This document shows positions 42,309 to 42,389 of a DNA stretch of 42,389 bases, in pieces (the first letter of the stretch is position 1; each line of letters starts with the position of its first letter). The notes below the pieces were generated by a model that worked only from the letters and a program-made list of their open reading frames with translations, was not told the origin of the DNA and did not search any database. A program made the position numbers and the translations under genes. The stretch is from Verrucomicrobiia bacterium. Lineage in GTDB: Bacteria > Verrucomicrobiota > Verrucomicrobiia > Limisphaerales > UBA8199. The DNA lies in NCBI GenBank assembly GCA_035946615.1, contig DASYZB010000113.1, forward strand, positions 1 to 42,389. Direction: 5' to 3'.

Positions 42309-42389
42309 ATGTATCCACCCGTCGTCACTAAAGACCCTGCTGCTGTCGAGGTGGAGGTCCGGGCCGCTTTTTTATCCATGTTCCCCAAG
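42309..42389 (+). CDS. Partial open frame at the right edge
   Basis: An ATG at 42309 opens a frame of exactly 27 codons up to the window end (MYPPVVTKDPAAVEVEVR...). There is no clear ribosome site, and the protein family cannot be named. Preceding 42223-42308 is the divergent upstream region shared with the YfhO-type gene. Confidence 0.4.
   Translation, partial: MYPPVVTKDPAAVEVEVRAAFLSMFPK

Noticed and set aside
1-42389. tRNA, rRNA and CRISPR arrays.
   Set aside because: No cloverleaf with a conserved T-loop, no rRNA-like segments, and no regularly spaced identical repeats were seen. The repeats present are irregularly spaced palindromes.

Overview
The window looks like chromosome of a free-living Verrucomicrobiota bacterium, probably of the Pedosphaera/Limisphaerales type. 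This placement is inferred from protein style, not from a marker gene. The supporting signs are a PEP-CTERM protein with autotransporter-type beta repeats, a 2013-residue secreted protein built of PA14-like modules, a GYF/pseudopilin hybrid, many short palindromic repeats between genes, and a mix of housekeeping enzymes. No rRNA, tRNA or CRISPR array was found. Most genes lie on the minus strand.

Layout. 98-2659 (-): TPR membrane protein, UDP-glucose dehydrogenase (ugd), a palindromic repeat, and a MutT-type Nudix hydrolase. 2805-4336 (+): an F420-type NADP reductase and a secreted protein, closed by a strong terminator. 4493-7535 (-): gmhA, a sugar/aminoglycoside-type kinase and argJ in one run. 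7675-9264 (+): uvrC. 9441-10459 (-): lepB and an anchored NTF2-like protein. 10711-11613 (+): GYF/pseudopilin hybrid. 11620-17182 (-): parA, pdxJ, acpS, msrB, a small ABM monooxygenase, an iron-type alcohol dehydrogenase and a secreted protein with a doubled domain. 17237-21746 (+): hpf, then an overlapping amidohydrolase-bioF-bioA run. 21730-22817 (-): EVE protein and HAD phosphatase. 22882-23562 (+): yggS.

23567-26097 is an accessory patch. It holds a type II restriction-modification pair (D12-class adenine methyltransferase overlapping a winged-helix/HNH endonuclease), flanked by a broken small gene on one side and a broken HEPN-type gene on the other. 26098-29643 (-) holds a hybrid histidine kinase and rpoN (sigma-54). 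29644-30243 is a repeat cluster. Then come a small secreted protein (+) and rpsT (-).

31347-38582 (-) is a surface or secreted block: the 2013-residue protein with four PA14-type modules, one of which carries an inserted PA domain, and a PEP-CTERM protein. 38762-39775 is a REP-associated tyrosine transposase (RAYT) locus. Its flanking palindromes show a compensatory base pair, which makes it the best-supported unusual element here. 39778-42222 (-) is a YfhO-type membrane protein, and a partial ORF opens at the right edge.

The most notable points are the RAYT/REP locus, the restriction-modification patch with two gene remnants, the nested PA-in-PA14 giant protein, and in-frame insertions in ArgJ, BioA and UvrC, one of them directly before the ArgJ self-cleavage site. 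All family calls come from reading motifs; no database search was run.
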